A stretch of DNA of 64,000 nucleotides, taken from positions 17,417,579-17,481,578 of the forward strand of contig OX463816.1 of assembly GCA_949825045.1 (NCBI GenBank). Direction: 5' to 3'. The notes below the pieces were generated by a model, which searched no databases, was not told the origin of the DNA, and saw nothing but the letters and a program-made list of their open reading frames with translations. A program made the position numbers and the translations under genes. Shown here piece by piece: positions 1 to 10,305 of the stretch. The stretch comes from Argyresthia goedartella. Lineage: Eukaryota; Arthropoda; Insecta; Lepidoptera; Argyresthiidae. The first letter of the stretch is position 1. Every line of letters starts with the position of its first letter.

Positions 1-107
1 TATTTTATAGTATGTGTAGGATGTATTGTGATTTATCTGATAGTATATTGACTTTATTTCTTTCTTTTAAATCTTAATTGTACACTAGGACTACCTCTCT
101 ATAAATA

Positions 108-245
108 TTTTTTCCTTTCCTCACAGGTTAGCTGTAAGAAATTTCTTTTTAGAAATACGCTCACCTTTGCATATTGTTCATTGTATTTTTTCCATTGTGT
201 TTTCTGTGCAATCAAGAAATATTATTATTATTATTGTTATAATCT
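108..245 (+). mobile_element. LINE 3' tail, family B
   Basis: This is a 3'-untranslated remnant with no ORF. It has the order seen in the other family B copies (minus strand near 1940 and 28530; plus strand near 43000, 54390 and 59350): a GTAAGAAATTTC-type segment, then a GCTCACCTTTGCAT segment, then TGTGCAAT followed by an ATT-rich repeat. In fuller copies this segment follows the C-terminus of a Jockey-like reverse transcriptase. It is a 5'-truncated or decayed insertion. Confidence 0.5.
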
Positions 246-1479
246 AACAACGAAAACTAAACTTTTTTTTATAATGGCGGATTATGAAGGAATAGGGAAA
301 GTGGTGGTCTCCCTCCACAGATAAAATATTCCTGTGCTACTTTTACCAAAGATTAAAAATAATAGATTCGAATATTACAATGGTATCGGATATCAAGACT
401 GGTATTGGGTCTCAAGTTCAACTAGTTAAAAACACACCTGTACAGTAGAAGTGCACATTATTCTCACTTTATTTTGTGTAGCTTATTAATCAATAATATT
501 TATTAAAATCGTATTGTTTTTATTGTATTTTCACCTTCCTTCATGAAAAAAAAACATACTTGTACTGCTTTACCAACTCGTCAAGGCATATGTTAAACAA
601 AAGCTAGTTTCAATTTTATTATATTAGTACATGAAACAAACGTTTTTGCCAATCCCACCAGATCTGTTTATGTTATAAATGCAAAATGAATATTCAAATA
701 ATCTAACCACAAAATGATTAGATTTGTGAGCTGATAAAAGCTAAAATATAGTATTTTCCATTTTGTACTGACTATTTTACCATTTAAACGTGCCTGCGGT
801 CGCTGGCTCATGTGCAATGTTGGTGAAATAAACCGCAATTTCATTGCTATTTCAATCTGCTCATTTTATAAGGTTATATGAATACATTTTAATTTAAATC
901 TTCTGAACGATCATCATCATGAATGGGCTGAATTTATGAATGTTGAACGAATTTAATGTAATGTAATTTAATTTGATTAAAATTTAAATTTAGGTTGTTG
1001 CGTTCCATTTGAAATAATCTGAAATCTGAAATCCAGGGTAGAAAAACTTTAATATTTAAGTTTTAGACGAGTGGAAAAATCTTAACAAAGGCATCTCCTT
1101 CCTTGGGTTAACGGCATTACTTTCTTTGGTACTGACTTTATTTCATACTTATATGCAACCCATTCTTACCCGACAGCACCAGAGGGTAATGTTTAAAATT
1201 ATCTTAGATTCTCGTTAGGGAGAAAATCATGGATGACTTAACATACAAGTTCTCGTTGCGAGATTAATTATTCAGTCTTCAGCTGACTCACAGTATTAAA
1301 TCACAACAATTAATACGCTTTGTCCAAGTCTAACTAAACTAAATAAAGGCCCCATTAGGGTGCCAACTAAACATGGCCCTGTTAGGATGCCAACAATACT
1401 GCTACATATTTGGGCGCCAAAAAAGCGTCCATGTAGGGTGCCAATGTGGATTCATAATTCATAATTTATTTGCATTGAT
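246..1479. other. AT-rich sequence, nothing recognised
   Basis: No ORF, RNA gene or repeat could be recognised here. The stretch is AT-rich with short homopolymer runs. A phrase with the word GGTGCCAAC/GGATGCCAAC repeated three times lies at about 1358-1445 and looks like a small decayed tandem array. Confidence 0.5.
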
Positions 1480-1925
1480 GAATGGGAGCGAATGTTGGGT
1501 ATGGCAGAAGAAGCATGAAAGCCGAATAAATGCTGTAGAAATGAGGTATTTCAGGAGTATGTGTGGAGTAACCTTTAAAGATAGATTGAAGAATTAAGTT
1601 ATAAGGGAACTCTGTAGATTGAAGAAGATATGGTGACAAGGCTAGAGAAAGGCCAGCTTATATGGTTTGGTTACGTTGAAAGGATGTGAATGGAGCCGCC
1701 GGACGGGAACGCCCAAGAAGGTCCTATAAAGACCAAATCGGCGATTTGTTAGTGAAGGTGAAGTAAAATACGAAGTACCCGTAACCGGCGAGCTTGCATG
1801 TCTCTTCATGCAAGCTCGCCGCTTATGGATGTTGAGGAAGCGAGAGATGTATGCCAGGATCGTAGCAGGTGAAGGTCTTTAGTCTCTGCCTACCCCTCTT
1901 GCGAGAAATACGCGTGAGCATATGT
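1480..1925 (+). pseudogene. RTE-type LINE 3' end, decayed
   Basis: The translation near 1514-1580 contains RINAVEMRYFRSMCGV, the sequence after the polymerase core of many RTE-like insect LINEs, where the ORF runs towards its C-terminus. After a stop, a second frame near 1630-1690 gives EKGQLIWFGYVERM, the usual next segment of the same protein. The element ends in a TATG repeat at about 1918-1935, a tail type seen in this group. It carries a stop and a frameshift, and everything upstream of the connection domain is missing (5' truncation). The clade assignment rests on remembered family motifs. Confidence 0.6.
1786..1821. repeat. Perfect 15-bp inverted repeat (hairpin)
   Basis: The arms CGGCGAGCTTGCATG (1786-1800) and its exact reverse complement (1807-1821) are separated by TCTCTT. 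It lies in the 3' part of the RTE remnant, just before the TATG tail. Confidence 0.85.
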
Positions 1926-1934
1926 ATGTATGTA

Positions 1935-2600
1935 TTATTTCTTTATTGCACACAAATCATTTTAAAAACAAGAGTTACATGAAAATAGTGTGCAAAGGCG
2001 AGCTTATCTCTAATAAGAGATCTCTTCCAGCAAACCAGGTAAAGATGGGGAAGCTCGTATGCTGATAACAAGTCAACGAAATAAATGAGTACTTAAATAT
2101 AAATTAATTATTAAAATTAATTATATCATTACTATAATAATATACTAAATACTCATAGTATACTTCTATTACAATTATATACTAATAAATACTTACATTA
2201 ATACTACCTATAATTCTAAAGAGAGAAGTAATGCTTCTTCACACGACTTTTAAATATATTCAGAGTAGGACTGACCCTGATGGAGCAGGGGAGTGCATTC
2301 CCTCGAACATTGAACCCGTGCTCATAGGACATGGTGTTATGCTATGGAGTTGTGAGCATGGAAACTGCGTGAGTTCTCTGAGGCCGACAGAAAGAAATAA
2401 ATTGAAAACTGTCTGGTAAGAAGGTTGGATAGCGTGGATTCCGTAAAATGTTGTAGAGAAAATTGGGGATATATGAATCCCTGCGAAGATGGATCGGCAG
2501 CCACTTCAACTCCTTGCGATGTTGTGATTTTGTGATACATGTTCGTATTTGCGCAGCCCGAAGATAAACCGAATCCCAAGATTTGGATCTTAAACAATGG
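1935..2600 (-). pseudogene. Jockey-like LINE 3' end, family B
   Basis: Read on the minus strand, this region lines up along its length with the better preserved family B copy at 28525-29600. It has a connection/C-terminal segment (2600 down to about 2230) and then the 3'-UTR with the TGCTGGAAGAGATCTC and GCTCGCCTTTGCAC words (about 2030-1990). The coding part retains only short open stretches (2337-2597, minus) with no catalytic motifs. It is 5'-truncated and broken. Confidence 0.6.
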
Positions 2601-3562
2601 CGTTTATCTGATTTTATGTACGTGATTAATACAAAGCTATAACTCTCTTAGTAGCTTATTTCTATTCCCGGACTGCAGCTTTAAAAGCGTTTTAATTTTA
2701 AGAAGGATATAAATACCTGGTTTTTGAATTAAACCGTGATGAGCTTCATACTATATTTTATCAACCAAACCGCTAAGATTAGGACGATCTGTTTGAATAT
2801 TTATGGAGTGGAGTAATTTAAGTCGGTAGAGCTATGTCCAAAATGGTATTGAAATATAGGTATTCCTACGTGAGTAAAACTTAAGAAAGTAATCTATCAC
2901 CAGTTGCCTGAGTTCTATGTTGGCTTAGCAAAGTGTGTATGTAGCTACGTCTGTGGGTAAGTAGCATTGTTTTTAACGAAGCGTCTCTATAATTCTCAAT
3001 TAAGTTGCATATTTCATTTCTCCTCCATACTACGTACGTATTACGTTTACATCAACATACATCGATATCGTACAATTATTTCACCTCAGCAGCTCGAGCA
3101 AGAGGCTTTTGCTGTGAATGAATAGTGTGCAAAATTGTATTTTATTCACTGAGTGAGACAAAGTAGCTTTTTTAATTTGATTCCCGCAGACATAGGCGAA
3201 ATCGCAAACAGCCAACGGGCATCGCGTTATAATACGATGTTCTTTGGATGTTTGATACTGCTATTGTTTTTTTACTCGATTGCAGTATCTGTGCTATTGT
3301 ATTCCAATTCATCGAGCTTATTTTATTCTATCTCTTAGCCATTCGAATTGATATAATAATACAATTAGAGACATATTCCGTAGTGTAAATTAGTCGAGCT
3401 TAATCGTGAAACATTACAATAAATGTTATTAGATTCTTCAATGTTATATTTGTCATTATTTGTTTTGGCATGTTCTCATTACTGAGATGAAAAGTTGTAT
3501 ATGCAACACGAGACCACAGTTATTTGCATCTTGTGCCGTTGAGTCCCTCGCTCACTCACTAA
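2601..3562. other. Unassigned AT-rich sequence
   Basis: A 61-codon open frame (3153-3338, plus) has a hydrophobic middle but no family resemblance, and is probably chance. No repeat end or RNA gene was recognised. Confidence 0.5.
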
Positions 3563-5135
3563 TGGTGATGATGTTGTTAAATCCAGCGATGATATTGCTC
3601 GAGCTTTTGAAACATTCTTCACCAATGTACCCCTACTCACAACAGATCGTCTAAATTCATCTCCATATGAAGCAGAGACGAGAAGCAGAGCAGGGTAAAT
3701 CGACTACGGATGCAGGTATTACCCTTATATCTCATATTTATTCTGCATGGGAGGCCGCACAGGATGCTATCGGAGTTTTTAGCGACATGTCGAAGGCGTT
3801 TGATTGTGTTGATCATAGTACGCTATTAATTTAATTAAATCATTACGGTGTTCGAAATAAAGCGTTGGATCTACTAAGATCATACCTAAGCAATAGAATT
3901 CAAAAGGCAGAAGTTAACGGCGTTAAATCTGATGGATCGGGTGTAAAAATTTGCGTTCCACAAGGTTCCATATTAGGTCCTTTCTTGTTCCTGGTATATA
4001 TTAACGATCTGCCTTTCATGGTGGAGAAATTAACTGATATAGTGTTATTTGCTGATGATACTTCAATGGTCTTCAAAATTGAAAGACAAAAAGCAGATTT
4101 TGATGATGTTAATGGTGTATTGTCTTTAACCTTGAATTGGTTCACAGTTAATAATTTATTGTTAAACGCTGGTAAAACCAAGTGTATCAAATTCTCACTT
4201 CCAAATGTCAGGCAAGTTGAGACCAGTTTAGTGTTAGACAACAGCACGTTAGAATTAGTAAATGATACGAAGTTTCTTGGAATAACCATTGATAGCAAAT
4301 TGCAGTGGGGACCCCACATAGATAAATTGGCTGGTAAATTAAGTTCTGCGGCTTACGCTGTTAGGAACATTAGACAAAGCACGGATGTGGCTACATCTAG
4401 GCTAGTATATTTTAGTTACTTTCATAGTGTGATGTCCTATGTTATCTTGTTGTGGGGGAAAGCAGCGGATATTCAAACTATTTTTATTTTAAAGAAAAGA
4501 GCTATTCGAGCAATTTATAATTTAAAACGAACAGACTCCTTAAGAGAGCTTTTTAAAGAAATTGACATACTAACAGTAGCTAGTCAATTTATTTTCGAAA
4601 ATATAATGTATGTACGCAAGAACCTTGCAACATTTTCCAAACTTAGCGATAGCTGTAATGTTAACCTAAGAAATAATCACAGACTGTGTGCGCCCCGATT
4701 TAGACTCGCGAAGGTTAGCAATTCTTTCAAGGGTCAGTGTATTCTCTACTATAATAAGATACCTCTGGAGATTTTGAAATTGCCATTTGAGCAATTTAAA
4801 AAGCATGTTAAAGCGACTTTGTCAAAAAAGGGATATTACAATGTTCAAGATTACTTAAATGATAGAACTATCTGGGGTTAATCTAGCTCAACACAGGCCT
4901 TGCTGTTAATAATTTTATAATTATTTATTCCTGCTTATTAATCATAATAATAAAAAAAACATATTTGTAATAGTTAAGCACAACCTATTTTTAAAAGAGA
5001 TCTAAAAATCAATCTGTGGGAGTTTCTACGCCCTTCTTCTCCCACAGTGGTCCAATGTAGAGAAGAGGCAAAATTGATGTTTGCTAAGTATATGTAAATA
5101 TCTACAGTAATAAAGTACTTTGACTTTGACTTTAT
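3563..5135 (+). pseudogene. LINE reverse transcriptase, family A copy 1
   Basis: This is a partial ORF2 of an APE-type non-LTR retrotransposon. Order: the pre-RT linker (about 3563-3698, DDIARAFETFFTNVP), a deletion, RT motif A (FSDMSKAFDCVDH, about 3780-3820), then a 338-codon open stretch (3865-4881) with CVPQGSILGPF, the catalytic FADD box (residues 62-65 of that stretch) and the connection domain. Stops are TAA at 3696-3698 and TAA at 3832-3834; the second is in frame with the long ORF and its loss would join motif A to it. The 3'-UTR ends with a poly(A) signal and a TTTGAC repeat (about 5110-5135). At least four more pieces of this family occur in the window. The family resembles the CR1/Jockey group; the exact clade was not determined. 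Confidence 0.85.
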
Positions 5136-5264
5136 TCAAATATAGAATCCTTCGCTCACTCGGAACTCAAAAAGCACTCGCAGCAAAAATCAACTTTGCT
5201 CTCTTGTTGCACAAATTACTATTTACCATGAGTTCTTAACTTAGTATCAATGATAAAAAGATAA

Positions 5265-5765
5265 TACTATTCAACCAACTTCAAAAACGAGAAGGTCCTC
5301 AATTCTACTGTTTTTTTGTGTGTTTGTTATGCGCGATTTTTCCGTCATTTTTGAATAGATTTTGATGATTCTTATTTTGATTGGTAGGTCATACATCAGA
5401 GGTGGCCTTACATACTAAGAAGGTAACTAATTAAGAATGTATCTACAAACAAAAATTATGACAGATCACTGTATACTATACAATGCAATTAATACTTTTA
5501 TAAAGCAAATTCATAATAAAAATAGTCATGTCAATGTCATTGTGTTATTAAAATAAAATAAAATAATAAATATTAGATTAAGTAAAAGGAAACAACTTTT
5601 TGAAAAAATAAAAGATATATACACAGCTGAAGTTTTGGTTTGTGGTTCCGTGCAGCAAACGTATTGATGAGGACTTTTTATGTATGTAGTCGTCATTTGC
5701 ATCCCGATCTGGGAGGAAAAAATAGGGCTTGAACTTGATGTCGGTTATTTTAGGTTTCTAACTTG
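5265..5765. mobile_element. TIR-bounded non-autonomous repeat
   Basis: The left end reads AACCAACTTCAAAAAC. The right end reads GAACTTGATGTCGGTTAT, whose reverse complement (ATAACCGACATCAAGTTC) matches the left end at most positions. The interior has the GATTTTGATGATTCTTATTTTG phrase in two pieces, which I know from a repeat widespread in moths. It has no coding capacity. The ends are diverged, so the boundaries are approximate and a MITE identity is inferred. Confidence 0.5.
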
Positions 5766-6485
5766 GTGAACTATGTATATCGGTGAACATATCATAAAGA
5801 TTGCAATGAATACCATAACCTTACGCAGGAAATGTTACTATTATATGTTTTGTTTACAAACTCAGTTTATCTTCACACCGACAGTCTGGATATAATTCGG
5901 GCTAGGCATGGAGAAACGAGACTGTGACTTTTATAGTGTACAAATGGCTCGTTTATTTATTAATTTATACATATATATGTAATGATATATTAAGAGTTAC
6001 ATGATTTAATTCCACTTAAACCACTGAGGTTTATGTTTGGTGTAATCTACTCATTATACAGTATTTCTGGCAATATCTAAAGCAATTGTCAGCTATATTC
6101 AAAGTTGAAAAAGAGTGTGCTTTTCTCAAATAGTATTCAACCCTTATAATTTTGAGAGAAAGTATGTTTTAAGTTTGTATTTAATACTTGCCTGCATGAT
6201 CATGTTTCTGCGTGATCAAGCGCGGAATCATGAAGGTTGATTGCGCGTACATTAACCAATTAACTCTGTGCCATTTTCTTGGTCATTATAGAGTGGTTTA
6301 TTTTCCGACGATCACTTTTAGTGGGTATATACATGTATCTTTTCTGTGTAAAATAAATTAAATTTAATTTAATGAAATTTTATTTATTTATTTGTTTCCT
6401 GAGGTAAGTTTGACTGTCCAATGTTGGAACATTCGGCAATCAAACCTCCATTCGAGAGATCATCCATTGGATCTCCACGGCAATT
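5766..6485. other. AT-rich sequence, nothing recognised
   Basis: No ORF, RNA gene or repeat end was found. It includes short ATTTA-type runs near 6350-6390. Confidence 0.5.
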
Positions 6486-6700
6486 TTTCTACCAAGGATT
6501 CTATATGGATCAATTGTATGGTGGAAAATAACAGAACTAGCAACGACGATAAAAGAGCTTGGCAAGGTACAAAGATTGGCATGTCTTATGATCACAGGAG
6601 CCATGAGGTCTACACCTACGGCATCCTTACTAACAAAGCTCAATCTAAACCAATTGCATGTAGAAGTAAAAAGGACAGCAACTGAACAATAGTACAGCAT
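6486..6700 (+). pseudogene. Fragment of RNase H-type LINE (RT-RNase H linker)
   Basis: A frame through 6510-6690 reads WWKITELATTIKELGKVQRL and continues LACLMITGAMRSTPT..LHVEV. This is the connection between RT and RNase H in LINEs of the I/R1/LOA type, where the usual text is close to VWWPKT..LQRLACL.ITGAMRSTPT. It is a short 5'- and 3'-truncated piece ending at a TAG. A fuller relative lies at 55441-58370. Confidence 0.65.
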
Positions 6701-6799
6701 GAAAATGAACAAAGAATGGAAAGGCAATTCTAATGACACAGATCATGCCTCCATTGTAGAAACGTCAGGTGGAAAGTTGGCAAACAACGATCTGATAAA

Positions 6800-8033
6800 G
6801 GCATGTTGAATTGGTTATCCTCGTACCTTTCAGATCGGTCACAGAGAGTGGTGGTTTGTGGATACGAATCCAAACTTTCGGAAGTTCCTCAGGGATCACA
6901 CCTAGGTCCTAACCTGTTTCTAGCATTTATCAATGATCTAGCAGCAGGATTACATCATTGTCAGTTTTCCTTCTTTGCTGATGAGCTGAAAATTTACAGA
7001 GTCATAGAACAACCGTCGGATGTTTTTCTACTCCAGCATGAACTAGATACAGTTTACAACTGGACGGTCAAGTTCAAATTACCGCTTAACACGGGAAAAT
7101 GTAAACATATAAAGTTCACTAAGAAGTTACTGCCAGTTCTTTCCACATATCAAATAAATGACTCAAATCTCGAAGAAGTTGATAAAATTCGGGATCTGGG
7201 AATTATCCTTGATGAAAAATTATCTTTTAACTCTCACATTGAAGGTATTGTAAAAAAAATCCCTAAAAATGTTGGGTTTCTTATGGCGCAACTGCAAGTC
7301 TTTTGGGACACTATCAGCCCTTAAAATGATTTACTTTTCACTGGTTTGTAGCTCTCTGGAGTATTTCTCAAGTATTTGGCCTCCTCTTTATCAGTGTCAC
7401 ATTGAAATAATTGAAAAAATTCAAAAGAGCTTACTTTTCTTTTTGTCAGTTCACCAGAAGAAAGTGTTAACTAGGCAACAGACGAGGACCGCTTAAAGTT
7501 TTTTTAATTTTATGTCACTCGAAAACAGAAGATCTATAGCAGATCAAGTCTTACTATATAAGATTTTAAGGGATGGTGTCGACTATCCGGAGCTGCTCTC
7601 GAAGGTTGGTTTGGTGGTGCCACGTCGAAATGCCCGAATTATTAATTATCGCCCATTTTATGTTAACATGTCCAGGACCAATGTTGGGTATCATAGCATC
7701 TGTAATAGAATTTCCCGTAGTCATAATAAGTTATTCTCATATTCCTCTGAAGATCGAGATATATTTAATCTTAGGTTAAGTAAATTCAAAAAGAGCATGA
7801 CAGCGGCTTTTGCTGTTTGATTTAGCTTGTAATAATATTCTCTAATATATTTATGTTATTTTTGGTTTAAATTAAATACATTTCAATAACGATATATTTA
7901 GTTTGGTAGAACTGTTCTGTAAATTGTATGTTGTGTTCACCTGTTCGGGTATGCACGAAGTGAAGAATAATTGTATTTTCTTATTGTGTGTAGTGTGTTA
8001 TGCCTGGTGGTTAACCCACAACAAATAAATAAA
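6800..8033 (+). pseudogene. Jockey-like LINE RT, diverged family J relative
   Basis: This is a 5'-truncated reverse transcriptase in three successive frames: 6803-7324 (EVPQGSHLGPNLFLAFIND and the polymerase box), 7269-7496 (KMIYFSLVCSSLEYFSSIW) and 7512-7820 (C-terminal segment ending SKFKKSMTAAF). The catalytic box reads FFADE rather than YADD/FADD, so the second metal-binding Asp is changed to Glu. Frameshifts lie at about 7275-7320 and 7497-7511. The 3'-UTR ends in an ACAAATAAATAAAT tail near 8020-8033, the same tail type as the better preserved family J copies at 8548-9911 and 37437-39636. Confidence 0.85.
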
Positions 8034-8151
8034 TCCCCACACTGATTATTTCCACTAGTGGATATGTGTGAAATGTCCCTTCATATATCTAAAGATACAT
8101 TTCATACATATCCACCAGTGGAAATAACCAGGGTAGGGATTTATTTATTTA
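8022..8151. repeat. Imperfect ~54-bp inverted repeat at LINE tail
   Basis: The left arm is about 8022-8076 and the right arm about 8097-8151, with a 20-base loop. The arms differ at only a few positions; the core phrase is TTTCCACTAGTGGATATG on the left. The left arm begins inside the AAAT tail of the LINE above, so the palindrome may be a small hairpin element that abuts the tail or an inverted duplication of it. Confidence 0.75.
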
Positions 8152-8309
8152 TTTATTGTGGGTACCAACAGGTTCACTTTATTTATAAGTTATATTTAAT
8201 TTATATTTTGAAAGTAATTTTCGTCCTGCTGCATAAACTCTTCCGTATTGCGTAGGATTGCTGGAAGAATAATAATTAATATTGTATTATTTAATATAAG
8301 TAAACACAC

Positions 8310-8445
8310 AATACATTTAAAAATAAACTAAAAATCAATCTGTGGTTTCTTTCCACTTTTCCCACAGTGGTCCATTGTAGAAAAGGGGCAAAAAATTACG
8401 TTTGCTAATTATATGTAAATAACTACAGCAATAAATAGTTTTGAG
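8310..8445 (+). mobile_element. LINE 3' UTR, family A
   Basis: The order AAAATCAATCTGTGG, CCCACAGTGGTCCATTGTAG, GTTTGCTAATTATATGTAAA and CAGCAATAAATAG matches the 3' end of the family A copy at 4990-5130. No coding part is present. Confidence 0.7.
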
Positions 8446-8547
8446 ATTGAGTTTGAAATCTCTTGTTAGAGATTAGGTCATAAGTTCGCCTCTGCTTATT
8501 ACATTCAATTCATGACATGGAGGTTCAAATTAACTGGTTAAATAAAT

Positions 8548-9911
8548 TGGTTTTCGTAGTGGTCTGAGTGTTGATACTAATCTCTTAACATTTACTGAAT
8601 TCTTACTTAATTCTATGGATCAAAAGATTCAAGTAGATGCCGTATATACCGATTTTTTCAAAGCTTTTGATAAAATTAGCCACTTTACGTTGCTTTCCAA
8701 ACTCTGGAACTTTGGTATACACGGTGATCTTTTCCGTTGGATTCTCTCCTACCTGGAGAATAGAATGCAAGCAGTTGCACTAAAGGGTTTCGTCTCCGAT
8801 TATAAGACTATTAGCTCGGGGGTCCCACAAGGGTCTCATTTGGGACCTCTACTTTTTATTTTATATGTCAACGACATTGGATCTGCCATTAAACACTCTG
8901 AATTTCTCCTTTATGCTGACGACGCTAAAATTTTCAAAAACATATCAAACATCGATGACTGTCTTCTACTCCAAAGTGATATAAATAGTATATTAAGTTA
9001 TTGTATAGAAAACAATCTGTTCCTGAATCCTAAAAAATGTAACACTATATCTTTTACTAGGAAACTTTGAAAAACAGATTTCGATTATAGCATCAGCGAC
9101 ACCAAACTTGCTAAGGTTGATGAAATCCGTGACCTCGGTATAACTTTGGATTCTCGGCTCAGTTTTGTTCCTCACATAAACAAAATAGTTAATAATGCCT
9201 ATAAAAAACTTGGTTTTATCCTGCGGATGGGTAAGCCTTTCAACATAGCAAGCTCATACAAGATTCTTTATTTTAGCTATGTTAGAAGTATACTAGAATT
9301 TGCCAGTTCTGTCTGGAACCCTTTCTTTCAAATTCATATTGATAGAATTGAAAAAATTCAGAACAAGTTCCTTAAATCTCTTGACTATCGTGTGCGCCAT
9401 GCCTTCGATAATTATAAAATGTGCTCCACACGTTATAATATACCTTCACTTGAGATACGTCGTAAGGTGACAGATGCCTTAACTCTATATAAAATCGTAA
9501 ATAATGTTACCGACTGTCCAGTCTTATTACAGAGTGTGGGATTTCGTGTGCCTAACCCTCGTCTTAGAAATAGAAAACACCTATTAGTTGTTCCTTCAAG
9601 TAGTACTAACTATACTGGTAATTCCTTTGTCCGTAGAACCTCTAAAGTTTATAATGAAAGCTTTTCTGATTTAGATCTTTTTAATATGTCTCTTAATGTG
9701 TTTAAGCAAAGTGCCACTAAAATTTTAAATAGTGATGGTGAAATTATGTAAGTAGGTTGATTAATTTGTTTTGTGCATTTTTTATGTAAAATTAAAACTA
9801 GTAATTAATCGAAACTGTAGGTTTATTTTAACACCATAACTTTAACTTTTTCGTAAGTAATTTTGCTAACTGTTTGTTTCGTTAATATACAAATAAATAA
9901 ATAAATAAATT
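8548..9911 (+). pseudogene. Family J LINE, 5'-truncated copy
   Basis: This is nearly identical to part of the minus-strand copy at 37437-39636. Homology starts abruptly at GGTTTTCGTAGTGG, which is inside the RT domain (5' truncation). The frame holds motif A (YTDFFKAFDK), SSGVPQGSHLGPL and LLYADDAKIF. One TGA at 9068-9070 stands where the other copy has CGA (Arg), so a single CpG-type transition splits the ORF into 8615-9070 and 9146-9751. The element ends in an AAAT repeat (about 9890-9911). Divergence from the sister copy is low, which suggests recent insertion. Confidence 0.9.
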
Positions 9912-9962
9912 AACGTTATATGGACGTTCTTACGGTGATCGAAAATATCGTGAGGAAACCTT

Positions 9963-10066
9963 CAAAATCAAATCAAAACTTTTTTTTATGTTGATCTTTA
10001 CATATTCTTTATACCTCAAACGCCAATTTATGCCTCTTCTCTACATTGAACTACACTGTGGGAGAA
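9963..10066 (-). mobile_element. LINE 3' UTR, family A (minus)
   Basis: GCCTCTTCTCTACATTGAAC and CTGTGGGAGAAG are the reverse complement of the family A 3'-UTR. A SINE adjoins it directly at 10066, so one of the two inserted into or next to the other. Confidence 0.6.
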
Positions 10067-10305
10067 GTAATGTGGACACTATTTACATACATTGATCTAG
10101 CCCCAAACTAGGATTCCCTGTATCTTGGGTACTAGACAAAGATACACATACTTATACAGATAAATATTATACTTAGATAGATAAACAACCATCACTAAGG
10201 TACGAACATCCGTCTCATCAAACAAATATTTGCCCCCACCGGGACTCGAACCCGGGACCCTTGGCTTCGTAGGCAGGCACTGCCGACTCGGCCATTCGAG
10301 TCGTT
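10066..10305 (-). mobile_element. tRNA-derived SINE, copy 1
   Basis: On the minus strand the head has a complete pol III internal promoter: an A box TGGCCGAGTCGG (plus coordinates 10283-10294) and a B box GGTTCGAGTCC (10242-10252). The T-arm is intact. The body matches, word for word over most of its length, the plus-strand copy at 53117-53360 (ATCTATCTAAGTATAATATT, TAGTACCCAAGATACAGGGA). The acceptor stem does not pair, so it is not a working tRNA. It resembles HaSE-type SINEs of Lepidoptera; the name is from memory only. Confidence 0.85.

Noticed and set aside
3900..4319. 139-codon minus-strand frame
   Set aside because: Antisense to the family A RT frame that has the catalytic motifs.
10228..10305. 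tRNA gene on the minus strand (and a plus-strand counterpart at 53117-53192)
   Set aside because: A and B boxes and the T-arm are good, but the acceptor stem does not pair and both copies continue into the same non-tRNA body, so they are SINE heads.
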